A stretch of 64,000 bases of DNA from Ptychodera flava (GCF_041260155.1 NC_091934.1:45354842-45418841), one strand, 5' to 3'. Shown: positions 1 through 11,926, counted from the stretch's first letter. Notes: generated by a model not told the origin, from the letters alone. Made by a program: numbers and translations.

Positions 1-189
1 TATTGTTGATCATTTCATTATTCAAAGTGAGAAATCAGAAAAGTATGATTATCAGAACTATGTTGCCAGAATTTTGAAATGTGGACCGAGTTGTTCTGTG
101 TACAGAAGAAATTTGCTTCAGTTCAGTGAGTGATCTCCTTGTGTACAGATCATGGAGAATTGTGGGTAGCCTCACTTACTTTGCAATGG

Positions 190-1700
190 TTAAAGCGCAG
201 TGGTTGTCGCGCTGCGCGTGCGCGATTTGTTTGTTGATAAACATAAATGTCTGTAAACATAAGTCTTCTCAACTTCAATCGGAGTGAGATGGGAGCAGTC
301 CCCCACTTTGTTAAGGCCTTTGTAAGACTCAACATCATGCAATAGTAAAATATTAAGATTGGAAACGAACTTCAGTGGTGTGTTTCTATGTATAAACTCA
401 TGTAAGGCAACGAACATTGAGACACTCTGCACATTATGTCGCTGAGTTTACTGCATGCAGACACTGTGAACAAATGGGTTTGATCGCGCGCGGCCACGCT
501 GGTTGTACACAATGCTATGTACAGTACAGTAAAAACACATCACTAAAATGATCAACATTGTATATATATGTAGACCAGCAACAAGCACAATGCCTAACTC
601 AAAAATTACACTCAAGACCATGATCGGCAAGCCAGAGCAGGACACGGGAGATGCTGTTGCTTCGAAAGGGAGAAGGTCACCGCGTTGACCTACACGGATA
701 TAAGAGAATCCGGTCCCAAAACCAGCTGCACAACGTACCGGCCCCGCGACGACTTGGCCCACGACCCACTGTTGATCACCATTTCTTACTTCTTCTAGTA
801 ATACGAGGAAAGAAATAGTCAAATGACAGGACACAATAGACAAAACAAGCGGGTTTTCGCGGTATTTGGCAGGAAAATTGCACGGCTACACATAGGGACG
901 TATTGAGAGATCCTGTGCACAGTCATGGCAGTGATCCAATGGCTAGCTAGTGTTGGCCTACCCGTGCTACACAAACTTCGTTGTTGTACCTCCTGATTGC
1001 CGGGTAGGTCTGAATCCTCTTTCAAATGAGATAACCACCACATAACAAGAAGACCTATGAAAGGTCCTTCGCTTGACTTGATACCTGTACTTGGAATTCT
1101 CGTTTGCACCCCCAACGGGGTAAACTTCCTAGTGGAGTTGGATTCTCCACAGCCAAGTGTAGCGTGCCATATATCTGGTTCTCTTGACACGGACGTTCAT
1201 GCAGACCACGGAACAGATGTTTCTTGCTGCAGCAGGCATTGCCCTGCGACCTGTAGATTTCTGTAGCTTGCATTTTTGTCAATTGTACTTCTGTTGGGAC
1301 TCTTGAAATGAAAGCTCTCGTTCTTGCTAGCGATGTCGTAAACCAGAGCCCGGTCATTGATAGTCTGTTGGCATATACACGCGTACGGGTATTAAAGTGT
1401 TTAGGTCCATGGCTCGAGCTAGCCACATTCAACTGATTCAAGAAAATCATGATCAAATGAGATCTCAATCCAGCGTGTAATTACTGTTCAATATTCAGCA
1501 GATATTTAACTTAGATTAATTGACCATTTATTGCGTGTTAGTATTGGTAAGTTGGTATGCTTGTGACAAATCAGCCGCCATATCAGTGGCAATATCGCAA
1601 ACATAATCAACCCGTAACCTCATGCGTCATTCTCGGATGTGTTGTCAACAAGGGGGACCCCCTCAGGAGCATGCGCAGCGCGACGACCACTGCGCTTTAA
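190..1700. mobile_element. TTAA-flanked inverted-repeat DNA element, about 1.5 kb
   Basis: Terminal inverted repeats of about 27 bp lie at 190-220 and 1670-1700 and match at about 29 of 31 positions, counting the flanking TTAA. Both ends read TTAA followed by AGCGCAGTGGT. A TTAA target duplication is the hallmark of the piggyBac superfamily, so a non-autonomous or decayed member is inferred. The inside is richer in CpG than its surroundings. Overlapping minus-strand open frames at about 450-1470 show no domain I recognise, and no transposase could be identified. Confidence 0.55.
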
Positions 1701-1974
1701 AATCAAGAACTCTGGAAGTAGCTCAGGCCACACACTCTAAGCTCTATTGATTTGATGCCAATATGTTGGCTGTATTCTATTTTTAATGGTTTTTCTCCAT
1801 TTTTTTGCCTTTAGTCAAAAATTAACAAAAACCAATGGTCCTATTGCTTTGAAATTTGGTTTACAGGATCCTAAAGATGACCCAATTTTAAAATAGGACC
1901 CATTGAAACCATGGTGAAATTTGTATTTTTGGGCATTTTTGCAATTTTTTGGTCAAAAAACTTCTTTGAAACTA

Positions 1975-2088
1975 TCCCAAACACAATTGGAACTAATTTG
2001 GGATAATTTGATGTTCAAATTTTTGAAATTTTTCAAAAGTGTTAGGTACCCTATAGCAGAATGTTGCAATATTTAAAGGTAATAACAC
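1975..2088. repeat. Fragment of a dispersed foldback family
   Basis: The phrases 'aactaatttgggataat' and 'ccctatagcagaatgttgca' recur, diverged and in both orientations, in the arms of the larger foldback at about 25545-26127. This copy holds one arm segment only and is therefore a partial copy. Confidence 0.6.
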
Positions 2089-2094
2089 TACAGT

Positions 2095-2250
2095 AAGCGA
2101 GGGTATTTGGTTGCGGATATAAGACCTCTGGGGTAGAAATTAGCATATTTGGTGGGAAATAATCACTGAGCAAAGCAAGGTCATTTTTTCAGCTAAATAT
2201 GCTAATTTTCACCCCAGAGGTCTTACATCCACAACAAAAAACCCAAGCGC
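2095..2250. mobile_element. Foldback MITE
   Basis: Two arms of about 50 bp (2101-2152 and 2192-2244) are reverse complements with few mismatches and share the core 'aagacctctgggg'. A loop of about 40 bp separates them. The size and near-complete palindromy fit a small non-autonomous DNA transposon. No coding content. Confidence 0.7.
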
Positions 2251-2289
2251 ACTATTTATAACCTCATTATAACATGCTTAAGTGAAATA

Positions 2290-4330
2290 CAAGTGGACAA
2301 TGTTGTTCAGGAAGTGCCTTGGTTACCTACGAAGAAAGTCTGTAAGGAAAGCGGTACCTGAGTTTGAGTGAGTTTCAAACTTGCAACGTTGCTTGCTTAA
2401 CTTAAGTTTAAGATGTAATAGATACCTAAGAAAATAACGTAAGCTCCCAATATGGTTTTCAATGTGGGTGGAAACTTTGAGTTTCCTGTAAAACATGTCT
2501 TTTTTAGCTGGCATCACTTTTAGCGAATGGAGCTCAATTTGTAAATTCTGACACTAATTTAAGATGACTCTAATTTAAAATTTTCCCTATTTTTGCTATG
2601 ATTATAGGATGTCTGTTTTAGCCCTGGTGGTTGCAAAGAAAGGTCGAAAACACTAAAATAGCATGTAGCTTATTTAAAGTGTTTTACACTAGTTCACTGC
2701 CATGCACTCTGATTTGGTTACAGAAAGTCGTACCTGAGTTGAGATTAGTTCACTGTCATGTTGAATGCTTTGGTTTGGTTTGAGTTTTTCGACATGCAGA
2801 CATTCTTGTTTAACTTGAGATTAAGATGTGAAAGTTACGTAATAAAAATAATTTTATAGTCCTAAGGATATGTAAATCGGGAACGGAGTTACGTCTGAAA
2901 ATGTTGTCCCTGTTCAAGTGAGCTGGGACGAGCACTTGGCCGTGTGAGGGCGTTGTTGGGCACCCCTCCAAAAAATCTGCCGGAGCGGACAAACTTCCGA
3001 ATTTGCCGAATATTCCCGTTCTAGACGCCTGTCAGCTCAACTTTGGGGAGAAAAGCCTTGATACTTAAGTAAACTTTAATCCAATTTTAAACACCAAGAG
3101 TGTTACATTCTTTCTTGAAAACATTTAGCTAAGAAACAATCGACCATCGGCTTATCGTGACCAAATACAGCAAAGCATGGCCTCCGTAAACGCTTTTACT
3201 CAGGAGAACTTCCAAGGTAATGGCCCGGATCACTCCATGTCCATCCAAAGTGCAGAAAATTATTTGTTTTGTTTTTGTGTCCTGTCTGAACCCTTTCAAA
3301 TATCGGTGAAACCTTTATTGAGATAAGCTCACTGTCATAGGGAGTGCTTTGGTACCTATGCAGAAAATCCGCAAAGAAAGTCGTACCTGAGTTTTAGTTT
3401 CTCACCTGAGTAATGCTAGATTAACTTGAGTTTCAGATGTGAAAGATTGGTGAGAAGTGGGTTTTATTTTTCAATGTGTTTTTCAATGTCGGTGGAAACT
3501 TTGTTGAAATTAGTTAACTGTCACGTTGAGTGCTTTGGTTACCCGCGAAGCCAGTCGGTAAGGAAGATACTGAGGTTTTACTTTTCTGACATGCAGACAC
3601 CGATACGTATATATATAAAAACAGTTATTTTCACTCCTAGGGCTGTGTTAATTCAGGTGATGAGATAGCTTCAGAAAATGCTGTCCCTGAAAGAAGCAGA
3701 GTCGAGTACTCGGCCATGCGGAGGCGTTTTTCGGCACCCTGGCAAAAAAAGGTCCGTCGGAGTGGTCAATGTCGCCAAAATCGGCTGAATTCCAAATTTT
3801 TCTCTTGAAATTGAAATAGACTCGCTTTGAAAGTCGAGATGTTATTCAAGCATGCCATAGACCTTTCTCATCATACAGCCGCAACGCAGGTCAATTATTG
3901 GGTAAAAAAAACCCAGAGGTAGGTAAACTTTAAGGTAGTATGCGCCTCAATGATAGACTTAAACTTTCGCTCAAGCTTTCCTCAAGGAATATTTCAACAC
4001 TATCTGTCAAGATCAAGAATAAAAATTGGGGGTCACCATACAATTTTTTTCACCAGAGAAATCACAAATTACGGAAGATTTACCGATATTTTCATTGTCC
4101 GCCAACTCTGTATTCACTCTATGGAGAAAAAATAAAACTTTTGATTTTCGAAAAACAAAGACTGTGACAAGTTTTTATACACCAACAGCTTTAAAATGAA
4201 CCCCCACAAGTGGTAGATCAGAAAAACATTGAAAAGATTTGAGAGTCAACGCAATCTACCTTGATACAATCTATAAACAGAGTGTCAAATGATTTCTACA
4301 AGACATTTAGTTGCAAAACTGTCGGGCATT
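2290..4330. repeat. Block of diverged long repeat units (first block)
   Basis: Two units of roughly 0.8 kb follow each other on the plus strand. Each contains, in order, 'gtgctttggt', 'gaaagtcgtacctgag', 'agatgtgaaagatt', a segment around 'ctcggccatgcggaggcg' or its variant, a 'gccggagcgg'-type segment (about 2975 and 3755), 'tcaagcatgc' and 'aatacagcaaagcatggcc'. The same order returns at 13050-15540. It is an interspersed, locally multiplied element of unknown class. The short open frames inside look incidental. Confidence 0.65.
3935..4232 (+). repeat. 300-bp repeat, copy 1
   Basis: A segment beginning near 'tatgcgcctcaatgat' and ending 'aaaagatttgagag' is shared with 13535-13770 (same strand) and, inverted, with 55745-56060 and 61745-62015. 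It has lines such as 'ggtagatcagaaaa' and 'gattttcgaaaaacaaag'. It forms part of the long repeat units here but stands alone in the KAZN region. Confidence 0.7.
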
Positions 4331-4759
4331 GGTTCAGTATTTTCCCCGATGAACATGAATGGGGACCAAAAACAGCAAAGCATGGCCTGCGCTGAACTCT
4401 TTCACTCGAGACTGTGAACTTGTCGGGTCAATGGCCCTAAGTGACCCATTGTCAATTCCAAGTGCAGATAATTCTTTGTGTGCTGATTGATTTGATTTGT
4501 TTTGTTTTTCTCCGTAACTGTAACTCAAGCATGTAATTGGTACTCTATACCTGAAAACCACGTATATGGTACATCCATTGTTTAAACACCACGGTATTCT
4601 ATTGCTAAAACCAGTGTCATGGTATATATTTTGTGTCCAAATGGGAAACACTTTCAGCAAAAAAAAAAACGAAAGAAAATTTTAAAAACTTATATCAAAA
4701 TTTTATTAGACTGGAAAATGTGGTGGTCAAAGGCCATAACATCGGTTAGTTTTACCCAC

Positions 4760-4837
4760 CGAAGATTCTAGCTGTGATTCTGGCTCTGACGGTGATCCTG
4801 GTTTGCTCTGGCTGACTGTGTCATCGGCATTGTCTTG
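4760..4837 (-). CDS. Candidate mini-exon, Ser/Glu-rich (unknown gene)
   Basis: On the minus strand an acceptor 'ttacttttgcag' precedes 78 bases open in one frame only, followed by donor GTGGGT. The 26 encoded residues are acidic and Ser/Pro-rich (QDNADDTVSQSKPGSPSEPE and onward). It is a multiple of three long and phase 0 at both ends. Two other minus-strand candidates at 6112-6162 and 9537-9578 have the same phase, so the three join without a frame change. Function unknown; no family recognised. A spurious open stretch is possible. Confidence 0.42.
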
Positions 4838-4899
4838 CTGCAAAAGTAAATAAATAGATCAATCAATAAATAAACCACTGCACAGGTAGTCATTGTAAA

Positions 4900-6100
4900 T
4901 GGCTCAAATTTACTGAAAATTAATATGGTTGTATAACAACCCCTGACATCTGAATATGATTTATGCCGCCTATATTCTGAAAGGATTTTTTGTAGTCTAT
5001 CGCCCTCTAGTATCCGAAGGTGATTTGTGCGAGATTTTTTTTGGTCTAGCGCCCTATAACATTGGAAATGGGGATTTATCTCTCATGTTATTCAAACTGA
5101 ACATCGAGGAGAAAAAGATAACAAAAAAAAACCGGAAACGTAACTTATAATATACAGTATGTGGTGGTCACACCCAAAGAGCGTAATCTGGTACACTCTC
5201 AAAGACTCACCAAGTTTATTACTTCTTTTCCCCCTTACATAACAATGTCAAAGGACAACTGAACTTTGAAAAAAAAACACTTACAAAATTTCATTGCATG
5301 ATTGATCAAGGGAGAAATTACAAATTGAAAAAAAAATGCTTGTGTATGAGTATGTACAAAATTTTCAACAATTGCTTGTGTTGAACATCCTGAAAGTTTG
5401 ACCGAGACGGACCAACAATAGGCTTCACTTCCAACTATATATGAATCTAACACTTATTACTAGTAGGCTATTAAGATGCTAATGAATTAATTCTCTTATG
5501 TATCGAATAAATGATAATTATATCTGCTTATCTTAGAAAGGCATATGCTTATTCATTTCTAAAAGTGAACATTTCTGTGTCATTATCGCGTATCAAACCG
5601 TGTAGAAAGTTACTATAAATGTCATTCAAGGTAAATTGTCATCTGTCTATACATCTTTATTGAACTATAAACATTTACCACTCGCACTGCTGGTGACCTT
5701 TGTGGCACTTCTTGTAACTGAAACGAATCAAACAGTATATATACATATTAGAGACAGTCGTATTTATAGTGAATTGGTGACATTCATATACACATTTTCA
5801 AGGGAAAATATCATTTATTAAGATACATAAATCGACCGCGTAAAAATGCCTTTCTAAAATATGCAAAATATACTTGATAGTGTATTGTGGGGCGCCCTAA
5901 TTTGTTAAAAGAGAGGTGGATTAACGAAATTTTTGTCTGTTTGTCTTCTAGGGATGGCAGTTATCCACAAGTAGTTCAACCAACTTCAAATCACGCAATT
6001 TCTCTTTAATTTACAAAAAGAAAGAAAAAAAAACGAATGCTTTTTGTAGGGCTTCCTAAACGCTCTGTAAAATCGAATCTTTTATAGTTTATTGAAACAC
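4900..6100. other. No gene seen; simple AT-rich sequence
   Basis: This would be intron between the mini-exon candidates at 4760-4837 and 6112-6162. The 'cgccctctag'-like motif at about 5003 and 'gcgccctata' at about 5050 form a weak direct repeat. The line 'cttcaaatcac(g/t)caatttctctttaatttac' occurs at about 5983 and again at about 6209, a local duplication of roughly 50 bases with the exon candidate between the copies. Confidence 0.4.
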
Positions 6101-6111
6101 AAATTACTCAC

Positions 6112-6162
6112 GTTGTCAAAGTTCGTTTCAACCATATAATCACATGTAGGAGTCTGTATTTG
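6112..6162 (-). CDS. Candidate mini-exon (unknown gene)
   Basis: 51 bases on the minus strand with acceptor 'ctttttattctcag' and a strong donor GTGAGT. They encode 17 residues (QIQTPTCDYMVETNFDN), phase 0 at both ends. It lies between the candidates at 9537-9578 and 4760-4837 in the transcription order expected for one minus-strand gene. Both splice sites are good, but the exon is short and no homologue is known to me. Confidence 0.42.
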
Positions 6163-6439
6163 CTGAGAATAAAAAGATAGATAGATTAAGTGACAAGTAC
6201 TTTCAACCAACTTCAAATCACTCAATTTCTCTTTAATTTACAAAAAAAATGCTTTTTGTAGGGCTTCCTATCCGTGGCAAAACGCGTCCAACGGTTTTTC
6301 TCCTATCTCGCACTAATTATGAAAAAAGGAATAAAGAATCATTTTCCTGTTTTTCATTATTACGTGATCAAAAGCTAATTTGTCTCTAAGCCCGTTTTCG
6401 TTACATTGCTGCTCATTCCGAAAAGGTTATAACAAAAGA

Positions 6440-6690
6440 AGGGTACCCCTTTCCAATCCGTGGCAAAACGCGTCAAACAGATATTTCTTTTTGATACAAA
6501 GAAATGAAAACAAGAAAACTGCTATCATATACTGTTGTTCGGCTTTTGTTAAAGAAGTGAAAAATACATGTAAGTTCCTTTTTCATGTTTTTGCTTTTCT
6601 CTCCAGTATACCTATTAACGAAATAGGGAGCCCTACTTTCTGTTGAGTGGTCTAAATACGTCCATTCATTTTACGAATTTCACAATAAAA
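6440..6690 (+). repeat. Direct repeat, upstream copy
   Basis: From 'ccgtggcaaaacgcgtc' to 'ttttacgaattt' this segment matches 7645-7870 closely. The second copy continues without interruption into 'aaaattgacagttgcag', whereas here that continuation appears only after the element at 6701-7531, which shows that the element was inserted into this copy. Confidence 0.75.
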
Positions 6691-6700
6691 CGTACCATTG

Positions 6701-7531
6701 TACGGTGGCTTAATGCGGCCACAGGTGTCTTTTTTATTTCATACCTGTAATAATTTTATTTGATACCTGTAATTTTTTATTTCATGCCTGTAATTTTTTT
6801 TCATGCCTGTAATTTTTTCATACCTGTAGCTTTTTTCCATACCTGTAATTTTTATTTCTTGCCTGTAATTTATTTTTTTAGTTTTGTGATCTTTGAACCC
6901 ACTGATTGCCTCGTTTATCCTTGGTCAAAAGCTGTCATTTTGCCAAAAATTTAGCACTCTAGAATCCAGCAATTATCTCTGTCTACATGCACTACTCAAA
7001 CACACTCGGAATTGACTCACTTCATGCCTGCAATGGAAAAGTTGCTGAAAAAGGGGTGATGACGACAGCTCATGATATAGGTCTTGTGGCAGCTAGCGAC
7101 TATGTTGCACGGTACAGAAAACAAGCGTTGTCAGCGTGAAGTGAATAAAACGTCGATTCTGAGGGCAACTGAGTAGAGCATGTAAATAGGGATATTTGTT
7201 GGGTTCAACAATTCTATATTTGAGGCGAAAGTAGGCTTTTGACCAAGGCTGACATCAAACAGTACCAGTAGCTTTAGCTGTGGAAACACAGTTATCTGTG
7301 GCGGGGTAGCATGCGTCAATGCGGGTCATCAAAAGGTCAACCGTGCCACCGATATCCGAAAAAAATTACAGGCATGAAAAAAATTACAGGCATGAAAAAT
7401 TACAGGTATGAAAAATAAATAACAAGCATGAAAAAAATTTACAGGCATCACATAAAAATTACAGGTATGATATAAAATTATTACAGGTATGAAATAAAAA
7501 GTTATAGCTATGGCCTCAATAAGCCACCGTA
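6701..7531. mobile_element. TA-flanked DNA element with satellite-like subterminal repeats
   Basis: The ends are inverted (left TACGGTGGCTTAATGCGGCC, right the reverse complement of a close variant). Just inside, about seven units of 'atacctgtaattttt' run at 6742-6880, and the reverse-complement units ('aaaattacaggtatg') run at 7360-7495. The middle (about 6890-7350) is unique. TA next to both ends suggests a TA target duplication, as in Tc1/mariner-like elements. The insertion is supported by the uninterrupted related sequence at 7645-7900. No transposase. Confidence 0.7.
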
Positions 7532-7744
7532 AAATTGACAGTTGCAGAGATATTTTAGCTTCTTCTTTATTTCCGTTCTAATCTTTTGGCCACTTTCGTG
7601 GCAAATGCAAATCGCAAAAGTTGTTTGTGTTGATACCTTCTCAATCCGTGGCAAAACGCGTCCAACAGTTATTCCTTTTGGATACAAAGAAATGAAAACA
7701 AGGAAACCGCTATCATATACTGTTTTTCAGCTTTTGTTGAAGAA

Positions 7745-9208
7745 GTGAAAAGTACATGTAAGTTCCTTTTTCATGTTTTTGCTTTACTCTCCTGTATACT
7801 TATTAACGAAACAGGGAGCCCTACTTTTTACAGAGTAGTCTAAGTGCGTCCATTCATTTTACGAATTTTACAACAAAACGCAAAATTGACAGTTGCAGGG
7901 ATATTTTAGCTTCTTTTTATAACGCGCGTTCTCATGGGGGCGTACTTATCAGCTAAAGAGTTCGTTATATAACGTGGACCAGTTTGTTATTGTTCATAGT
8001 TGGTAGGTTCTTGCATAATTATTTATAGTTTCGATGTATTTCTTTTATCATAATGTTAAATTGCCATGGTAACCTTTCTTGGAAGCTCTGATTCAGTTAT
8101 CGTATACGGCTACCTTCGCAGCAAATGCTTATATCAACAGTAGTCACACTCGACAGTGCAAACAATGAAATGTAACTACTTTAAGTATCAATCAGTAAAA
8201 TAAAATAAAGTATTGTTTCCTTGCTCTTAAATCATATTCTATTGGCCGTAATTCCTGTAACTCAGAGCGAATTGCTCTCGGTACAATATTTCGACTGAAT
8301 CAATTAAGTCATCGCACTGTCCACAATCACACAACAGCTGATGAAGGCTGAGTGATTCAGTCGAAATATTCCACCGAAAGCAATTCGCTCTGAGTTACAG
8401 GAATTATGGCAAACAGAATCAGTAAAATGATTAAGGTTTGTGTTAATACCTTTCCGTTTATTTTGTTTGTGGCCCTTTCCTTAATCTCACTTAAACTAAG
8501 TACATGTTGCCAGATGGAAGAACTCGTGCAAAGTTTAAGTTGCCAAAAGCGATGCAGACAATCATAGGAAGTAGTGATTTTATTCAACACCGAACTTAGA
8601 TTCGGTTTTGGATTCGGTTTTGAGTTCGAGGGACTGATGGTAACTTTACAATTCCAACTATATTTTCCACTATTTCTAGTCATTTGATGCCTTTTGTTAT
8701 TAAAATATGATTAAACTGTACAGCGTGGCTGTAATTAAGTATGTATTATAAAGTATAAATATTGCCAGTATATCTTTATAAAAATGAAATTTTTCGGACA
8801 AATTAGAAAATAGTGCATTTTCCTACAATTTCCTTAAGAGGGCGCTTTGCTTGGCAAAACATAATCAGAGCTTCTAAGAAAGGTTGCCATGGCAAATCGA
8901 CATAATTATAAAAGAAATTCATAGAAACTATAAATAATTATGCACAAACCTACCCACTATGAACAATAACAAACTGGTCCACGTTATATAACGAACTCTT
9001 GAGTTGATAAATACGCCTTCATGAGAACGCGTGTTATGTAAAGAAGCTAAAATATCTCTGCACTGTCAATTTTGCGTTATGTTGTAAAATTCGTAAAATG
9101 AATGGACGCACTTAGACTGCTCTGTAGAAAGTAGGGCTCCCTGTTTCGTTAATCAGTATACAGGAGAGAAAAGCAAAAAGATGAAAAGGGAGCTTACATT
9201 TTCCGTTC
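7745..9208. mobile_element. Large foldback with arms over 330 bp
   Basis: The left arm (about 7745-8095) and right arm (about 8876-9208) are reverse complements, sharing 'gttcgttatataacgtgga', 'actatgaacaataacaaac' and 'agggagccctac'. The left arm begins inside the direct repeat of 7645-7900, so one arm equals part of the repeat also seen at 6440-6690. The middle carries a second, smaller foldback (8241-8415). No coding capacity was recognised. Confidence 0.75.
8241..8415. mobile_element. Inner foldback MITE
   Basis: Arms of about 62 bp (8241-8303 and 8352-8413) are near-perfect reverse complements around 'gcaattcgctctgagttac'. The element sits in the loop of the larger foldback and was probably inserted later. 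Confidence 0.75.
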
Positions 9209-9211
9209 TAC

Positions 9212-9366
9212 ATACTCAGTACGCCCAAATAATCACGTGATGCCGGTACAAACAAACCCACATGTGTACTGAACGCGTATGGAAATACACGTACGTCTGT
9301 ACGCGTTTGCGCACATGGCTTTGTTTGTACCGTGGTCGATTCGAATTCCGGGTTTGGCCTATTCGA
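9212..9366. mobile_element. MITE of about 155 bp, copy A
   Basis: It runs from 'actcagtacgcccaa' to 'gggtttggcctattc' and holds an internal inverted repeat ('gtacaaacaaacccacatgtg' against 'cacatggctttgtttgtac'). A second copy lies at 51381-51533 with the same start, the same inverted core and the same end. Copies at two unrelated sites show it is mobile. CpG and ACGT words are frequent inside. Confidence 0.75.
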
Positions 9367-9536
9367 ATCGACCACCAGAAACTCCCGATAGATTACACAA
9401 AGCACTAGGACAATCGAAAAACAATTTTCAAGTCTCTATACCCGGGGAAAAGAAAACAAAAAAGCGACTTTTTGTATTCAATACTGGGATAATATAATAG
9501 GTGGTTTATTGCTTAAGTGATATTATCAATACTTAC

Positions 9537-9578
9537 CACGTGATCTTGTAATATCTCAAAGATAGTGTCAATATCTTC
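9537..9578 (-). CDS. Candidate microexon of 42 bp (unknown gene)
   Basis: On the minus strand acceptor 'ttgttaattacag' is followed by 42 bases encoding EDIDTIFEILQDHV and then donor GTAAGT. Phase is 0 at both ends, matching the candidates at 6112-6162 and 4760-4837. The joined 57 residues are acidic and Ser/Pro-rich at the end. Neither a first nor a last exon was found, so the gene would continue off the left edge or to the right of 9600. Confidence 0.42.
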
Positions 9579-10900
9579 CTGTAATTAACAAATAAATAAC
9601 ACACACTCATGAGTATTAGATGCGAATTTTGAGGGGGGCAGTCTACAGAACGTGGTTGTTGTGTGACTGTTTACTGTTCAGAATGCTTGTGTTAGTTCAG
9701 ATACTTGCGGAATTTGCGACCCTTCGGACTTGTAGAAGCAGATACAAGTGCCCCAGTGTACAGATTGTATGAAGACATGTGCAAAGGATTACTGACGGCC
9801 GGGCCGGGCCGGAGCCAGGTTCGTCTTACCCAAAGTATGGCCACGGGCACAGTTTAGCAATTTGGATCGTCCGAACAGAAGGTTTGAACTGAGTAATATT
9901 TTTGCACAAATTTTATACACAGCATGAGATTAAAATTGTATTGATCAGGATGTCTGTTTTCTTTTGTGGATGTAATTTCAGTGGCAACACACAAATGTAA
10001 ATTGTTGCATGTTTGTATGTGAATTTTTTAGACATGGATTTCAAAGGATGAGTGGTCAGAGGTCAGAGGTCAAAGGTCAAACAGGCAGTTCAGACTCTTG
10101 CATACAGTGTCCACGAGTACTCAAAATATCTGAAGCAAAACGTAAATCTATGAAAATAATACTGAAATCTTTCTAAATAAAAAGAATTGCTTCTTATGAT
10201 TTATTTATGTTTTTTTTTCATCAAGTGGATATAATTATTGTCACACTGCTATTTGTTTTCACAAATATTCCTTGACAAAACAACATATTCAAATATTTGA
10301 GAGTTTGATTTGTAGTGGCACAGAATTCAGCATTTGTACAGAAGGCAGTGTCCATAGCTGGATGTGAGTACAAGTATGTGCTTTCTTCTGTGTATGTATA
10401 CCTAGCCTTCTTGATATACTATGAATATATTTTACAAAACACACTATGAATATATTTTACAAAACACATACAAATCTAATAATTTTTTTTATATTTTTTT
10501 TTCTACTTTTAGATCAGAAATGCTGAGGATGCACAGTTGGTGTATTCCATTTAAATGTGACAACAGTATAATCTCTTGAAACAGCAAAAATACCGGAGTT
10601 CTGAATTGTGAACACTTGTATGGACTGATTACAAACACTCATGACAGCTTTTTGCCATACAAATTTCTGCGAGAGCGTTTGCCAGCTTAATGAGTTAGTG
10701 AAGGTGTGTGTGTGTCAATAATATGTACTGACTGATAACAGTGAATTTTAAATTTGACGCCTAAACCAAGCATGGCGAGTGATAGGACAGAAACGCCGTT
10801 CCACTTATCACGAACACCCCCACCAAGTGTAACATATTGTTCATCGGGTCCTAAACGCTATTTTCTAAGTTTTCTAGACAAAGCATAAAGAAAATTTTCA
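9579..10900. other. No gene seen
   Basis: Ordinary AT-rich sequence. A 24-base tandem duplication ('actatgaatatattttacaa' plus 'aaca') lies at about 10419-10467, and a GGCC-rich word cluster at 9796-9816. No exon with good splice sites and a coding-like frame was convincing. Confidence 0.5.
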
Positions 10901-10926
10901 CTGGCGCTTTACACAGTGTTGCATGA

Positions 10927-11271
10927 CTATGCTTTCTCAAAGGAGCAGGTCTTTGATGCTGAAGGAATATGACTAGAAAGTCTATTCCATAAGGAAGCAG
11001 CGGCATTCATCTGTGTAGTCGTAGCTCTCGTTTTTCTCGGACGAATATGGTTTGCAGAGGGAAACTCCGAGTCATGCAACGGAGAAAAGTTTTTCCGTCG
11101 CAACGTACGAGAGCTAGCTATGGCTGCTGCTACGGCGACATATGAGAAAGAACGATCATCATAATTTGAGTCTTGTTGGTTGAGTTTTAAGAGAAACTTC
11201 GTCACTTGAACAGAGAGATCTGAATTCTGGTTTATGAAATCGAAAACTTTAGTGTATACACAGTTCCTCAT
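10927..11271 (-). pseudogene. Possible LINE C-terminal remnant
   Basis: A 114-codon minus-strand frame ends with a segment of the type NAAASLWNRLSSHIPSAS followed by SFEKA. This resembles the C-terminal tails of CR1/jockey-like LINE proteins, in which an '...AAPxLWNxLP..IR..S..SFK..LK' pattern is common. The upstream part is not recognisable. No 3' tail or target duplication was found. Confidence 0.25.
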
Positions 11272-11926
11272 AACAAGACCAATTATTATTACATATGTAC
11301 TGCAGTTAATAGCGTAATACTGTCAGTAAAATTGTCTCGGGTTTATTGGAGGAGAAAGGAAAAAAATGAGACATGATTCTTGAAGTTGGCCGGCAATGTT
11401 AGCCGTGAGTTGCGTACAGCCTCCGTGTGTTCCCGGCGTTACACGGGCTAGCCGGCATGTGAGCATTTTTTCAGTTTGTCTGTGAATAAGTCAGCATATC
11501 AAAATTAGACTACAGTATATCAAAATTGGACCACATATATATCTCACATGGATATACTAGGCTTACATTAGATAAAAGATAAAAACAGTTAACCGCCAGC
11601 TAAGTACAAAGCAGGGATCGAGGTACGGGCCCGGGTACGGGCTGAGCGAATCCTTGTCCCCGTGAACGCTAGCGCTTACAAACAGGCGAAGTTGGTCAGT
11701 TTTTGTTTTATTGTTATGTCCCATTAGCCGAAATGTTCTGTGTCTGTGAATGCCGGACCCTTGTCCATAACAACGGAGAAAACATAAGTTTTGTAGTCAT
11801 TCAAGTAACTTGAACTGGAACAATTATACATGTCATACCGACGTACCGATCGACACGATCGCGAGCGTAGCACTCGGAGCTTACGGACATTTATAAGCGA
11901 GCGCGTTCATGTATGGGGGGGGGGGG

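Noticed and set aside
1055-1468. Minus-strand frame with a CCSKKHLF segment, similar to the start of a TGF-beta knuckle
   Set aside because: The rest of the frame lacks the cysteine spacing and conserved Trp/Ala/Tyr lines of that family. It lies inside a TIR element and overlaps other open frames.
8357-8683. Minus-strand frame with a segment like LSEIKERATNKINGK before a GTATTA site
   Set aside because: It overlaps the inner foldback element, and the weak donor and acceptor do not support an exon.
9826-9885. Possible further minus-strand exon (acceptor 'attactcag', donor GTAAGA) upstream of 9578
   Set aside because: Its end phase does not fit the phase-0 start of the 9537-9578 candidate in the frame favoured there, and the translated text is not clearly protein-like.
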